Shown here in pieces: positions 48,622 to 56,448 of a stretch of 64,000 bases of DNA (position 1 is its first letter; every line of letters starts with the position of its first letter). The stretch is from positions 124,001 through 188,000 of the forward strand of contig CACPOY010000001.1 of NCBI GenBank assembly GCA_902635685.1. The letters are read 5' to 3'. Under the pieces are notes generated by a model. That model saw only the letters and a list, made by a program, of their open reading frames with translations. It did no database searches and was not told where the DNA came from. The position numbers and the translations under genes are program-made. Source of the DNA: an uncultured Pelagibacteraceae bacterium (lineage in GTDB: Bacteria; Pseudomonadota; Alphaproteobacteria; Pelagibacterales; Pelagibacteraceae).

Positions 48622-51099
48622 ATGAACAAAAATAAAATTACAGCTGTGCTTGGCCCAACAAATACAGGCAAAACTCATTTAGCTATTGAAACTATGCTTT
48701 CTTTTGAAAATGGAATGATTGGGTTCCCTCTTAGATTATTAGCAAGAGAAGTATACGATAAGGTAATTCAAAAAACTTCGTTGGATAAAGTTGCTCTAAT
48801 TACGGGTGAGGAGAAAATTATTCCTAATAACGCAAAATATTTTTTATGCACAGTTGAGTCAATGCCGATTGATAAACAATTAGATTTTGTTGGGGTTGAT
48901 GAAATTCAAATGTGCGCGGATCATGAAAGAGGGCATATCTTTACTGATAGATTATTAAATTTAAGGGGTGATAAACTTACAATGTTAATGGGATCCAATA
49001 CTATTAAAAATATCATTTCAAGATTAGATGGTGATATTGAATTTATTAATAGAAAAAGATTATCTAAACTTACATATGCTGGATATAAAAAGATCTCTAG
49101 AATAAATAGAAAAACTGCAATTATAGCTTTCTCGGCTGAAGAAGTTTATGCTATTGCGGAACTCATAAGAAGACAAAAAGGTGGGGCAGCAATTGTGATG
49201 GGCTCTTTAAGCCCAAAGACCAGAAATGCTCAGGTTGAACTTTATCAATCAAATGATGTAGATTTTTTAGTCGCAACAGATGCTATTGGTATGGGAATAA
49301 ATATGGATCTTGATCATATTTACTTTTCTAATTTAAAAAAATTTGATGGAAGAAAATTACGAAGATTAAATTTATCAGAAATTGGACAAATTGCTGGAAG
49401 GGCAGGCAGGTATTTAAATGATGGTAATTTTGGAATAACTGGTGATTGTAAAGAAATTGGTGCTGAAGAAGTTGAATTACTTGAAAATCATAAATTTGAA
49501 GAAATTCAATTTCTATTTTGGCGTAATTCAGATCTTAATTTTGATAATCCTTCAGTGCTTTTAAAATCTCTTGAAGAAAAACCTAATAGAGCATGGTTAA
49601 GGAAGATACGTGAATGTGAAGATGAAAAAGCTCTTAAATTTTTCTTGAGAGATAAAAATCTAGAGAATTTTGAATTTACTGAAAGAAAATTAAAACTTTT
49701 ATGGGAATGTTGTCAAATACCTGACTTTGTCAAAAAAACTTATGGTAATCATTACGAGGTCATCTCAAATGTTTTTGAATATTTGAATAGTGAAAAAGGA
49801 AAAATTACCGATGAATACATGCGACTTCAGCTAATAAAACTTGATAAATTAGATGGAAATGTAGATTCTATATCAAATAGAATTGCAAATGTAAGAACTT
49901 GGTCTTATGTTTCGAATAAAAATAATTGGGTAGAGAATCAAAATTACTGGATAGAAAAAACGAAGTTATTAGAGGATAAACTATCAGATAGATTACATGA
50001 AGAACTTACAAAAACTTTTATTGATAAACGTGCGAGTGTTCTAGCAAGAGGTTTAAAACAAGATATGGAATTTGAGACCAAAATTTTAAATAATAATGAT
50101 GTCATGATTGATAATCAGTTCATTGGAAAAATTAATGGTCTTAAATTAGAACTTGATTTAAAAAAGGGTGCACTAGAAACTGATATTAAATCTCTCAAAA
50201 AGGCTGCTCGTCAGACAGTAGGTCCTGAACTAGAGAAAAGAATCCAATCAATAATAGAGACCGGGCTAATTGAACTAAATAATGATTTTAAGATATATTG
50301 GCGCAAATTTAAAATTGGAAAGTTAATACCAGGTAAAGACTACTTAAATCCAAAAATTGAATTAATAGTAGACGACATTTTAGAACAAGACCAAAGGCAG
50401 AAACTTACAAACTATTTAACGAAGTGGATCGCTAATAAAATAAACACAACACTCAAAAGTCTTATTGATTTAAAATTTTTAAAAGAAAAAAATTCTTCAA
50501 TAAAGGCACTTGCTTATCAACTTTATGAAAATAATGGAGTCCTAAAAAGAGATCAAGTAGCTGAATACTTAAAAAACTTAGAACAAAATGAAAGAAAAAT
50601 TTTAAGAGATCTTGGGGTTAGGTTTGGAAGATATCATATTTTTTTACATAAATTAATTAAGCCAGAGCCAGTTTCACTAAGAACCTTGTTGTGGAAAAAT
50701 TACCATCAAAAATATTTTAATCTTAACCCACCAACTTTTGGGCTCAATTTTATAAATGATGATAAAATAAAAAACAAAAACTTCATGCTACTTTGTGGGT
50801 TTGAAAAGTTTAATAATATTTATGTTAGAATAGACATTCTAGAAAGGTTGTTTATGCAAATAATCAATTCTAACTCTGAAAAAGATAAAGAAATTAAAAT
50901 GATACCAGAAATGTTAAACCTATTAGGGTGCAATAAAGAAAGTTTTAAAAAGCTCCTCATATGTATGAATTATAAGATAATTGAGAGAGAGAATGATATA
51001 TTTTTTAGATACACACCTAAAAGAAATTTTAAAAAGCAAAATCAGAAAATTTTAAAAGAAACACCTTTTGGAGTTTTAAAAGACTTGAATTTTAATTAG
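48622..51099 (+). CDS. SUV3-like RNA helicase
   Basis: An 825-residue superfamily 2 helicase of the alphaproteobacterial / mitochondrial SUV3 type. Walker A is GPTNTGKTHLAIE, FPLRLLAREVYDKV is motif Ia, motif II is VDEIQM, and motif VI is IGQIAGRAGRYLNDG. A long helical C-terminal half follows. SUV3 unwinds RNA for degradation in mitochondria; the bacterial role is unclear. The track starts at a TTG at 48586; the ATG at 48622 sits just before the conserved core and is preferred. It is followed by a TerB-like gene, ferredoxin and CarD. Confidence 0.85.
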   Translation: MNKNKITAVLGPTNTGKTHLAIETMLSFENGMIGFPLRLLAREVYDKVIQKTSLDKVALITGEEKIIPNNAKYFLCTVESMPIDKQLDFVGVDEIQMCADHERGHIFTDRLLNLRGDKLTMLMGSNTIKNIISRLDGDIEFINRKRLSKLTYAGYKKISRINRKTAIIAFSAEEVYAIAELIRRQKGGAAIVMGSLSPKTRNAQVELYQSNDVDFLVATDAIGMGINMDLDHIYFSNLKKFDGRKLRRLNLSEIGQIAGRAGRYLNDGNFGITGDCKEIGAEEVELLENHKFEEIQFLFWRNSDLNFDNPSVLLKSLEEKPNRAWLRKIRECEDEKALKFFLRDKNLENFEFTERKLKLLWECCQIPDFVKKTYGNHYEVISNVFEYLNSEKGKITDEYMRLQLIKLDKLDGNVDSISNRIANVRTWSYVSNKNNWVENQNYWIEKTKLLEDKLSDRLHEELTKTFIDKRASVLARGLKQDMEFETKILNNNDVMIDNQFIGKINGLKLELDLKKGALETDIKSLKKAARQTVGPELEKRIQSIIETGLIELNNDFKIYWRKFKIGKLIPGKDYLNPKIELIVDDILEQDQRQKLTNYLTKWIANKINTTLKSLIDLKFLKEKNSSIKALAYQLYENNGVLKRDQVAEYLKNLEQNERKILRDLGVRFGRYHIFLHKLIKPEPVSLRTLLWKNYHQKYFNLNPPTFGLNFINDDKIKNKNFMLLCGFEKFNNIYVRIDILERLFMQIINSNSEKDKEIKMIPEMLNLLGCNKESFKKLLICMNYKIIERENDIFFRYTPKRNFKKQNQKILKETPFGVLKDLNFN

Positions 51100-51106
51100 A
51101 TAAATT

Positions 51107-51511
51107 ATGTTTTTCAAAAATAATAAAAACCAAAACAATGATTTGATAAAAATAGCAGCACTACTAATTCATGCTGCAAAAATCGATGAAAATTTTACTA
51201 TTGAAGAAGAAAAAATTATAAAAGAAACTCTCTTAAACTTAGGAGCAAATAAAGAAAACGTAAAACAAATTATTATTGATAGCAAAAAAATTGAAGACAA
51301 AGCTAATCAAATTTTAGAATTTACTAAAGAGGTAAAAAATATGGAAGAAAATGACAAAATTAAAATTATAGAAACATTATGGCGAATTATCTACTCTAAT
51401 AAGAATGCTGACATTTATGAAACAAACTTAATGAGACGGCTTGCTGGATTATTATATATTGACAATAAGACGATGGGAGATATCAAAGAAAAGATAAAAA
51501 ATAATTCCTAA
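51107..51511 (+). CDS. TerB-like protein
   Basis: A 134-residue all-helical acidic protein of the TerB / tellurite-resistance superfamily. The paired motifs [23 protein letters not shown] and [32 protein letters not shown] fit the TerB pattern, in which helix pairs present acidic residues for metal binding. It begins seven bases after the helicase and its last base is shared with the ferredoxin start. A link to tellurite should not be assumed from the family name. Confidence 0.78.
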   Translation: MFFKNNKNQNNDLIKIAALLIHAAKIDENFTIEEEKIIKETLLNLGANKENVKQIIIDSKKIEDKANQILEFTKEVKNMEENDKIKIIETLWRIIYSNKNADIYETNLMRRLAGLLYIDNKTMGDIKEKIKNNS

Positions 51512-51837
51512 TGACATATATAGTTAATCAAAATTGTATTAAATGTAAACTAATGGATTGTGTTGATGTATGCCCAGTCGATTGTTTTTATGAGGGAAAA
51601 AATATGCTTGTAATTAAACCGGATGAGTGTATAGATTGTGGCGTTTGTGAACCAGAGTGCCCTGTTGATGCCATTAAAGCTGATACAGAGCCTGATAGTA
51701 AAAAATGGATAGAGATAAACAAAAAATATTCAGAAATCTGGCCTAATATAAACGAAAAAAAAGATCCTCCCTTGGATCATGAAAAATATAAAGATGAGCA
51801 AAATAAGTTTGAAAAATATTTTAAAGAAAACCTTTAA
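51511..51837 (+). CDS. fdxA: 7Fe ferredoxin (FdxA type)
   Basis: A 108-residue ferredoxin carrying one 3Fe-4S and one 4Fe-4S cluster. Cysteine motifs are [18 protein letters not shown] and [16 protein letters not shown], followed by the long C-terminal tail usual for alphaproteobacterial FdxA ([15 protein letters not shown]). It transfers electrons in the cytoplasm. It overlaps the TerB-like gene by one base and the CarD gene by up to 59 bases. fdxA followed by carD is a common alphaproteobacterial order. Confidence 0.95.
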   Translation: MTYIVNQNCIKCKLMDCVDVCPVDCFYEGKNMLVIKPDECIDCGVCEPECPVDAIKADTEPDSKKWIEINKKYSEIWPNINEKKDPPLDHEKYKDEQNKFEKYFKENL

Positions 51838-52672
51838 AAAAAAAACTAAACCAAAAATAAAAAAAATAAAATCAATTAGTGCTAATAAAATTACTAAGAA
51901 TAAAAAAGTAAAAACAAAATCTAAAAAAAACAAGATTGTTAAAATTACTAAAGTTAAAAAAATTACAAAGATAAATATAAAAAAAAAAAATGAAAAAACC
52001 GAAACTAAATCAGAAGCTTTAAGGATTCCAAAGAGTAATGAACTAAAACCAGAAATTAAGAAAGTAAAGAAACAAGAGACTGCAAAAAAAGAATATAAGA
52101 TTAAAGATTATGTAGTTTATCCTAAACATGGAGTTGGTCAAATATCTGAATTTAAAAAAATTAATATAGGTGGAATTGATGTAGAAACATACATAATTAA
52201 ATTCGAAAAAGATAAGGCTAATGGCATGGTCCCTGTTAATAAACAATCTCATTTAAGACCTCTTGCTACAATTAATCAAGTAAACAAGTGTATTTCTATT
52301 TTAAAAAGTAAACCTAAAATTAAAAGGTCAATGTGGAGTAGGCGTGCCCAAGAGTATGAGGCAAAAATCTCTTCAGGAAAGATTTATGAATTGGCTGAGG
52401 TGGTAAGAGATTTAAATAAAGGTGATGATTTGATGGTTGATCAATCTTATTCCGAAAGACAACTATTTGAAAAAGCATACGAAAGAATTTTGTCGGAATT
52501 TCAAATTATACTCAATCTATCATTAGAAGATACTCAAAAAAAATTAGATAAAGCATTAAAAAGAAACCTTGATAATCAAAATAAAACCGAGATTAAAGAA
52601 GAAAAAAATGATTCTCCTAAAATTCCAAATGAAGAACCTATATCTGATGACGTTGTACAGTTAGAGGATTAA
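51779..52672 (+). CDS. carD: CarD/CdnL-family RNA polymerase-binding regulator with lysine-rich N-terminus
   Basis: CarD proteins bind the RNA polymerase beta subunit and stabilise open promoter complexes, especially at rRNA and tRNA promoters. The RNAP-interacting domain begins near residue 108 ([20 protein letters not shown]), and the helical DNA-binding domain carries [28 protein letters not shown]. Before these, about 100 residues are extremely rich in Lys with few acidic residues, unlike usual CarD of about 170 residues. The start is ATG 51779 or ATG 51794; both lie inside fdxA. No later ATG precedes the domain. Confidence 0.88.
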   Translation: MKNIKMSKISLKNILKKTFKKKTKPKIKKIKSISANKITKNKKVKTKSKKNKIVKITKVKKITKINIKKKNEKTETKSEALRIPKSNELKPEIKKVKKQETAKKEYKIKDYVVYPKHGVGQISEFKKINIGGIDVETYIIKFEKDKANGMVPVNKQSHLRPLATINQVNKCISILKSKPKIKRSMWSRRAQEYEAKISSGKIYELAEVVRDLNKGDDLMVDQSYSERQLFEKAYERILSEFQIILNLSLEDTQKKLDKALKRNLDNQNKTEIKEEKNDSPKIPNEEPISDDVVQLED

Positions 52673-52716
52673 AAAAAAACGCCCCTCACACGTATATCGT
52701 TATGAGAAGCGTTTTT
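52671..52716. terminator. Bidirectional intrinsic terminator between carD and the polybasic gene
   Basis: A strong hairpin. The outer stem AAAAACGC/GCGTTTTT (52675-52682 with 52709-52716) is followed by a small internal loop, then CTCA/TGAG (52685-52688 with 52703-52706) and a short ACG/CGT top. It has an A run on the left and a T run on the right, so it can end transcripts from both directions: carD on plus and the tiny polybasic gene on minus. Confidence 0.85.
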
Positions 52717-52735
52717 AATAAAGAATACTAAGTTA

Positions 52736-52813
52736 TTATCTTCTTCTTCTTTTTTTAGCTTTTTTCTTAGCTTTTTTCTTAGCCTTCTTTGCTTTTTTTC
52801 TTCTCTTAGGCAT
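52736..52813 (-). CDS. 25-residue polybasic peptide
   Basis: A tiny gene missing from the ORF track. The peptide begins MPKRRKKAKKAKKKAKKK and ends in an Arg run; 19 of 25 residues are Lys or Arg and four are Ala, in AKK/AKKK repeats like a histone H1 tail. There are no hydrophobic residues after Met1. An AGGGAG ribosome binding site lies about seven bases before the ATG, a TTGACA promoter lies upstream and a terminator lies downstream, so it is a complete stand-alone unit. Possible roles are nucleoid condensation, ribosome association as with other tiny basic proteins, or RNA binding. I do not recognise a named family. Confidence 0.72.
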   Translation of the reverse strand: MPKRRKKAKKAKKKAKKKAKKRRRR

Positions 52814-52820
52814 CTTTAGC

Positions 52821-52826
52821 TCCCTT
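52821..52826 (-). promoter_or_regulatory. Strong ribosome binding site of the polybasic gene
   Basis: On the minus strand AGGGAGC stands seven bases before the ATG at 52813. It is close to the anti-Shine-Dalgarno complement and notable in a genome where most genes here overlap or lack clear sites. It is a main reason to accept the 25-codon ORF as real. Confidence 0.65.
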
Positions 52827-52835
52827 TTTAGTTAA

Positions 52836-52854
52836 ACGAATCAAAATGATTCGT
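52836..52854. promoter_or_regulatory. Perfect 8-bp hairpin in the leader of the polybasic gene
   Basis: ACGAATCA-AAA-TGATTCGT is a perfect inverted repeat with a three-base loop. On the minus strand it lies near the predicted 5' end of the transcript and about ten bases before the ribosome binding site. It could stabilise the 5' end of the mRNA, regulate translation or be an operator. It lacks the U run of a terminator. Confidence 0.6.
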
Positions 52855-52855
52855 C

Positions 52856-52998
52856 ATTAGGTTATTTTTATTTTTTTATACGCGTTATGTCAATTATTTA
52901 ATTAGAGTTCAAAATTAATTTTAAAAATTATAATCAAAAAAAATTTAAAATATTTTTTATGCAAAAAAAGTTAATGTTTATGCGCTTTATAACCTAAT
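52856..52998. repeat. 10-bp perfect inverted repeat flanking a promoter region
   Basis: ATTAGGTTAT (52856-52865) and ATAACCTAAT (52989-52998) are exact reverse complements 123 bases apart. They enclose the promoter of the polybasic gene and an otherwise featureless AT-rich stretch downstream of the acyl-CoA synthetase. The core TTAGGT/ACCTAA is the same as in the gltD/uppP gap. They may be binding sites of one regulator, or coincidence. Confidence 0.4.
52865..52893 (-). promoter_or_regulatory. Sigma-70-type promoter of the polybasic gene
   Basis: On the minus strand a perfect -35 box TTGACA (52893-52888) is followed by a 17-base spacer and TAAAAA (52870-52865), which matches four of six positions of TATAAT. 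The predicted start near 52858 would give a leader of about 45 bases containing the hairpin. The 10-base repeat ATAACCTAAT overlaps the -10/start region and has an inverted partner at 52989-52998. Confidence 0.5.
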
Positions 52999-53010
52999 AT
53001 TTTAACAATT

Positions 53011-54699
53011 TTAATAAAGTTTTTCTAAATCTTGTTTATATTTTTCTAAAATTTTTTTTCTTCTTAACTTTAAAGTTGGTGTCAACATTCCATTTTCAAT
53101 TGTAAATTCTTCTGTAATCAACTTAAATTTTTTTACTTTTTCTATTAATGATAAATTTTTATTTAAATTTTCTAAATAAAATTCAATTTCTTTTTTATTT
53201 TCTACACCTTCGGTTACAATTAATGCAACTAAATAAGTTTTTTTATCACCATATACAAAACTTTGTTTAATTTTATCATTAAGACATAATAAATTTTCAA
53301 TCTTAGATGGAGAAATATTATCTCCACCAAGGTTAACTATAATTTCCTTTTTTCTATCAGTAATTTTTAAATTTCCTTCACTTGTAATTTCACCAATATC
53401 ACCTGTATGTAACCAACCGTCTTTTAAAATCTCATCAGTTTCTTTTTCCATACCCCAATAACCAAGCATTACATTTTCACCTTTAACCAAAATCTCACCA
53501 TCCTTGGCAATTTTAACCTCATTAGTTCTAAAAGGTGGACCGACGGTTTCTATCTTTATTTTTCCAGGAATATTGCAGCTCACAACTGGTGATGTTTCAG
53601 TTAAGCCATATCCTTGAAGTGTTGGCAAACCTATGGAATTTAAAAATTCTCCAATTTTATGGTCCAAAGCACCTCCTCCAGAAACAAAGGCTTTTAAATT
53701 GCCACCAAACTGGTTTTTGACCTTTCTTCTTACCAATATTTCGCATAAATAATTAAGAATTTTTTCATTAAAATTAAGCTTTTCTTTATTTAAAGTTTTT
53801 ACTCCAAGTAAAATAGTTTTATTTATTAATTTTTTTTTCAAACCTTTTTGCTTAGAAAAATTAAAAGAAATTTTGCTAAATAGATTTTGATAAAATCTTG
53901 GAACAGCTGTCATAATTGTTGGCTTAGCAATAGCTATATTTTGTAATAATTTTTCTAAACTTTCAGCATAAAATACTTTTGCCCCAAGTGAAATTTGAAC
54001 GTATTGTACGGTATGTTCGTATGAGTGAGATAATGGCAGCCAAGTCAAAAAAGTCGGTGCATCTTTAGTAACTAGTGATTTTAAGATTTCTTGAGCACCC
54101 TCACAATTCGATAAGATACCTCCATGACTAAGCATAACGCCTTTAGGGTTTCCAGTTGTTCCAGATGTATAAATTATACATGCAAGATTTTTTCTTTCTA
54201 TATTTTTGTTAAAGTCTAATTCAAACTTTGAATTATTTTTGTGCAGAATATTTTCAATATTTTCAATTTTATCATTAATATTTTCAATTGAAAAAATTTT
54301 TATTTTATTTGAAATAAACTTTTTAATTTTATTTAATTGCGTATTATTTGAAACAATACATATTTTCGGCTTACAATCATTTAAAATATACTCATAATCT
54401 TTTTCTGAATAAGTCGTAAACAAAGGTACAGTAACTCCTCCTGCATTCATAACTGCTAGGTCTATCATTAGCCATTCTGGACGATTTTCAGATAATAAGA
54501 CACACCTATCACCTTTAGATAAGTGATTTTTTAAATTTTCAGATAAAATCTGAATATTTTGTGTAACTTCTTTCCAAGATAAAAATCCTTTTTTATTATC
54601 TTTTAACCATCTTAAAAACGGTTTGTCAGACCGAGACTGTATTTGATGACTTTTTTTAAAAAAAAGCTCAACTAAACTATTTAATTTACTTAATTCCAT
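53011..54699 (-). CDS. Long-chain acyl-CoA synthetase (AMP-binding)
   Basis: A 562-residue ANL-superfamily enzyme that activates a fatty acid to acyl-AMP and then acyl-CoA. The P-loop motif is IIYTSGTTGNPKGVMLSHGG, followed by LQGYGLTETSPV and WLHTGDIGEI with the adenylate Asp. The hinge region ITDRKKEIIVNLGGDNISPSKIE is close to FadD/FACL proteins. Chain-length preference is unknown. The ATG starts only four bases after the 3' CCA of tRNA-Leu, leaving no room for a conventional ribosome binding site outside the tRNA. Confidence 0.9.
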   Translation of the reverse strand: MELSKLNSLVELFFKKSHQIQSRSDKPFLRWLKDNKKGFLSWKEVTQNIQILSENLKNHLSKGDRCVLLSENRPEWLMIDLAVMNAGGVTVPLFTTYSEKDYEYILNDCKPKICIVSNNTQLNKIKKFISNKIKIFSIENINDKIENIENILHKNNSKFELDFNKNIERKNLACIIYTSGTTGNPKGVMLSHGGILSNCEGAQEILKSLVTKDAPTFLTWLPLSHSYEHTVQYVQISLGAKVFYAESLEKLLQNIAIAKPTIMTAVPRFYQNLFSKISFNFSKQKGLKKKLINKTILLGVKTLNKEKLNFNEKILNYLCEILVRRKVKNQFGGNLKAFVSGGGALDHKIGEFLNSIGLPTLQGYGLTETSPVVSCNIPGKIKIETVGPPFRTNEVKIAKDGEILVKGENVMLGYWGMEKETDEILKDGWLHTGDIGEITSEGNLKITDRKKEIIVNLGGDNISPSKIENLLCLNDKIKQSFVYGDKKTYLVALIVTEGVENKKEIEFYLENLNKNLSLIEKVKKFKLITEEFTIENGMLTPTLKLRRKKILEKYKQDLEKLY

Positions 54700-54703
54700 A
54701 ATA

Positions 54704-54788
54704 TGGTGGGCGAAGAGAGAATCGAACTCTCACTTCTTGCGAAACACGATTTTGAGTCGTGCGCGTCTACCAATTCCGCCATTCGCCC
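54704..54788 (-). tRNA. tRNA-Leu (anticodon CAA)
   Basis: On the minus strand a class II tRNA folds. The acceptor stem is GGGCGAA/TTCGCCC with discriminator A and encoded CCA. The anticodon stem CACGA/TCGTG encloses loop CTCAAAA, giving anticodon CAA for UUG codons. A long variable arm and the GTTCGATTC T-loop follow. The acyl-CoA synthetase ATG lies four bases beyond its 3' end. Confidence 0.96.
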
Positions 54789-54847
54789 CTAATTATTTAA
54801 TAATTTATTAAATAGTATAAGAACTGAAATTATATTAAAACCAAAAA

Positions 54848-55453
54848 ATGTTTAAAAGTCTTTACAAAAAATGTTTAGATTTAGCAGGGCATAAAAGTTC
54901 TAAATATTACTTAGCAGTTGTCTCTTTTATTGAAAGTTCGTTTTTTCCTATTCCTCCAGATGTAATGGTTATTCCAATGGTGATATCAAAAAAAAATGAT
55001 TTCATTAAAATTTTTCTAATAACTACAATTTTTTCAGTTACTGGTGGAATGCTTGGCTATTTAATTGGGGCGTTTTTTTTTGAATTTGGTGCACACATCA
55101 TGAATTTTTATGGTTATGAAGATAAATTATCAAATATTAAAGATAATTTAATTAATAGTGAGGGGTTTTATGCCTGGCTAGGAATACTTTTTTTAGCTGG
55201 GTTTACCCCTCTTCCTTATAAAGTTTTTACTATTGCAAGCGGTCTAATAGGATTTAATTTTTTAATCTTTATTTTTATAAGTTTAATTTCAAGGGGATTA
55301 AGGTTTTTCGTAGTGTCATATCTTTCTTATAAGTTTGGAGATTTATTTAATGAGTTTATGAATAAACATGGGTCAAAATGGTTTACAATAATCGGAATTT
55401 TGATTGTTATAATTGGATTAATAATTTATCTAATTTTTAAATCTCATGTTTAA
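54848..55453 (+). CDS. DedA/VTT-family membrane protein (YqaA-like)
   Basis: A 201-residue inner-membrane protein of the DedA/SNARE-associated (VTT) superfamily, closest in size to YqaA. The segment FIESSFFPIPPDVMVIPMV matches the E-x-(S/F)-x-P-x-P-x-(D/E) motif, and FLAGFTPLPYKVFTIASGLIGF is the second conserved motif with an Arg in SRGLRFF. Recent work on the superfamily links members to lipid carrier flipping. It overlaps dsbB by eight bases. Confidence 0.86.
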   Translation: MFKSLYKKCLDLAGHKSSKYYLAVVSFIESSFFPIPPDVMVIPMVISKKNDFIKIFLITTIFSVTGGMLGYLIGAFFFEFGAHIMNFYGYEDKLSNIKDNLINSEGFYAWLGILFLAGFTPLPYKVFTIASGLIGFNFLIFIFISLISRGLRFFVVSYLSYKFGDLFNEFMNKHGSKWFTIIGILIVIIGLIIYLIFKSHV

Positions 55454-55931
55454 CCTAAAATCTGAAATTTACTTAAAAATAATTTTTCTGTTTAGCCTTA
55501 TTGCACTAATTAGTGCATATTTTATTGAGTATGTTCTTGGTTATCAGCCATGTAACCTATGTTTAATTGAGAGAATTCCCTATGGTTTAAGCATTATTTT
55601 AACATCTCTAATATTAATATTAAAGAAAAATGAAAAATTCTTTATTGTATTGTTAATGGTTACTTTTGTTTTTTCTTTCGCAATTTCTTTGTATCATTTA
55701 GGTATTGAACAGGGCGTCTTTGATGAGTCTACTGTCTGTGCTGCTAAAGACTTTTCTGAGAATATAACAAAAGAGGATTTACTTGAACAATTAAGTAGAA
55801 GAACAATCAGCTGTAAAGATGTGACATTTAGAATTTTTGGATTATCACTAACTACTATTAATATTGTAATCGGTTTATTATTTATTATAACACTTACAAA
55901 AATTTATACTAAATATGAAAAAAAAAAATAG
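55446..55931 (+). CDS. dsbB: Disulfide bond formation protein B
   Basis: A 161-residue inner-membrane quinone reductase that reoxidises DsbA-like proteins. Four membrane segments are seen. The first periplasmic loop has CNLC (Cys36, Cys39) within GYQPCNLCLIERIPYG, and the second loop has Cys98 and Cys123, as in the family. It is flanked by a DedA-like gene and a ubiquinone synthesis gene, coupling it to quinone supply; both junctions overlap. Confidence 0.92.
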   Translation: MFNLKSEIYLKIIFLFSLIALISAYFIEYVLGYQPCNLCLIERIPYGLSIILTSLILILKKNEKFFIVLLMVTFVFSFAISLYHLGIEQGVFDESTVCAAKDFSENITKEDLLEQLSRRTISCKDVTFRIFGLSLTTINIVIGLLFIITLTKIYTKYEKKK

Positions 55932-56445
55932 CAAAGTTGAAGAGTTTATTAGAGTTGATCATGCAGGTGAGAGGGGTGCAGTGAAAATTTATGAAGGTCA
56001 GCTATTAGCCTTAAATACAATTGTAAAAGATGAAAATCTAAAAAAAACAATTGAAGATATGAAGGTACATGAGATTGAGCATTGTCAATTTTTTGAAAAA
56101 GAGATTAAAAAAAGAGATATTGAACCAACAAAATTTTTACCATTATGGGATCTTCTTGGATTAGGCTTAGGTTTTGGCTCAACCATTCTTGGGAAAAAAG
56201 CAGCTATGCTATGTACTGCTTCTGTTGAAGAAGTTATCGACGAGCATTATCAAGATCAGATAAATCAACTAGGTCCAGAGGAAAAAAATTTGAAGAAAAA
56301 AATTATTAAATTTAGGAATGATGAACTACATCACAAAGATATAGCTTATGAAAAAGGTGCTACAAAAAAAGGATTTTATTCAATTATGGATAAAATAATA
56401 AAAACTGGATCAAAGATTGCAATCCGTATTTCTGAAAAGGTTTAA
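55915..56445 (+). CDS. coq7: Demethoxyubiquinone hydroxylase (Coq7)
   Basis: Di-iron monooxygenase for the penultimate step of ubiquinone synthesis, 176 residues. Metal ligands are in RVDHAGERGA (Glu19), EIEH at about 53-56, SVEEVIDEHYQ and the C-terminal ELHHKDIA. The Coq7 type (rather than UbiF or UbiL) is common in alphaproteobacteria and mitochondria. It overlaps dsbB by 17 bases; the convergent HNH gene begins its stop three bases later. Confidence 0.94.
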   Translation: MKKKNSKVEEFIRVDHAGERGAVKIYEGQLLALNTIVKDENLKKTIEDMKVHEIEHCQFFEKEIKKRDIEPTKFLPLWDLLGLGLGFGSTILGKKAAMLCTASVEEVIDEHYQDQINQLGPEEKNLKKKIIKFRNDELHHKDIAYEKGATKKGFYSIMDKIIKTGSKIAIRISEKV

Positions 56446-56448
56446 ATT

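Noticed and set aside
51730-51933. Minus-strand 67-residue Phe/Ile/Leu-rich ORF over the fdxA/carD junction
   Set aside because: It is the reverse complement of the lysine-rich carD start (AAA/AAG read as TTT/CTT). The hydrophobic look follows from composition, and both plus-strand genes are well supported.
52900-52960. Terminator for the acyl-CoA synthetase in the AT-rich stretch
   Set aside because: Only direct GCATAAA repeats and A/T runs are present. No stable hairpin with a U tract could be drawn on the minus strand.
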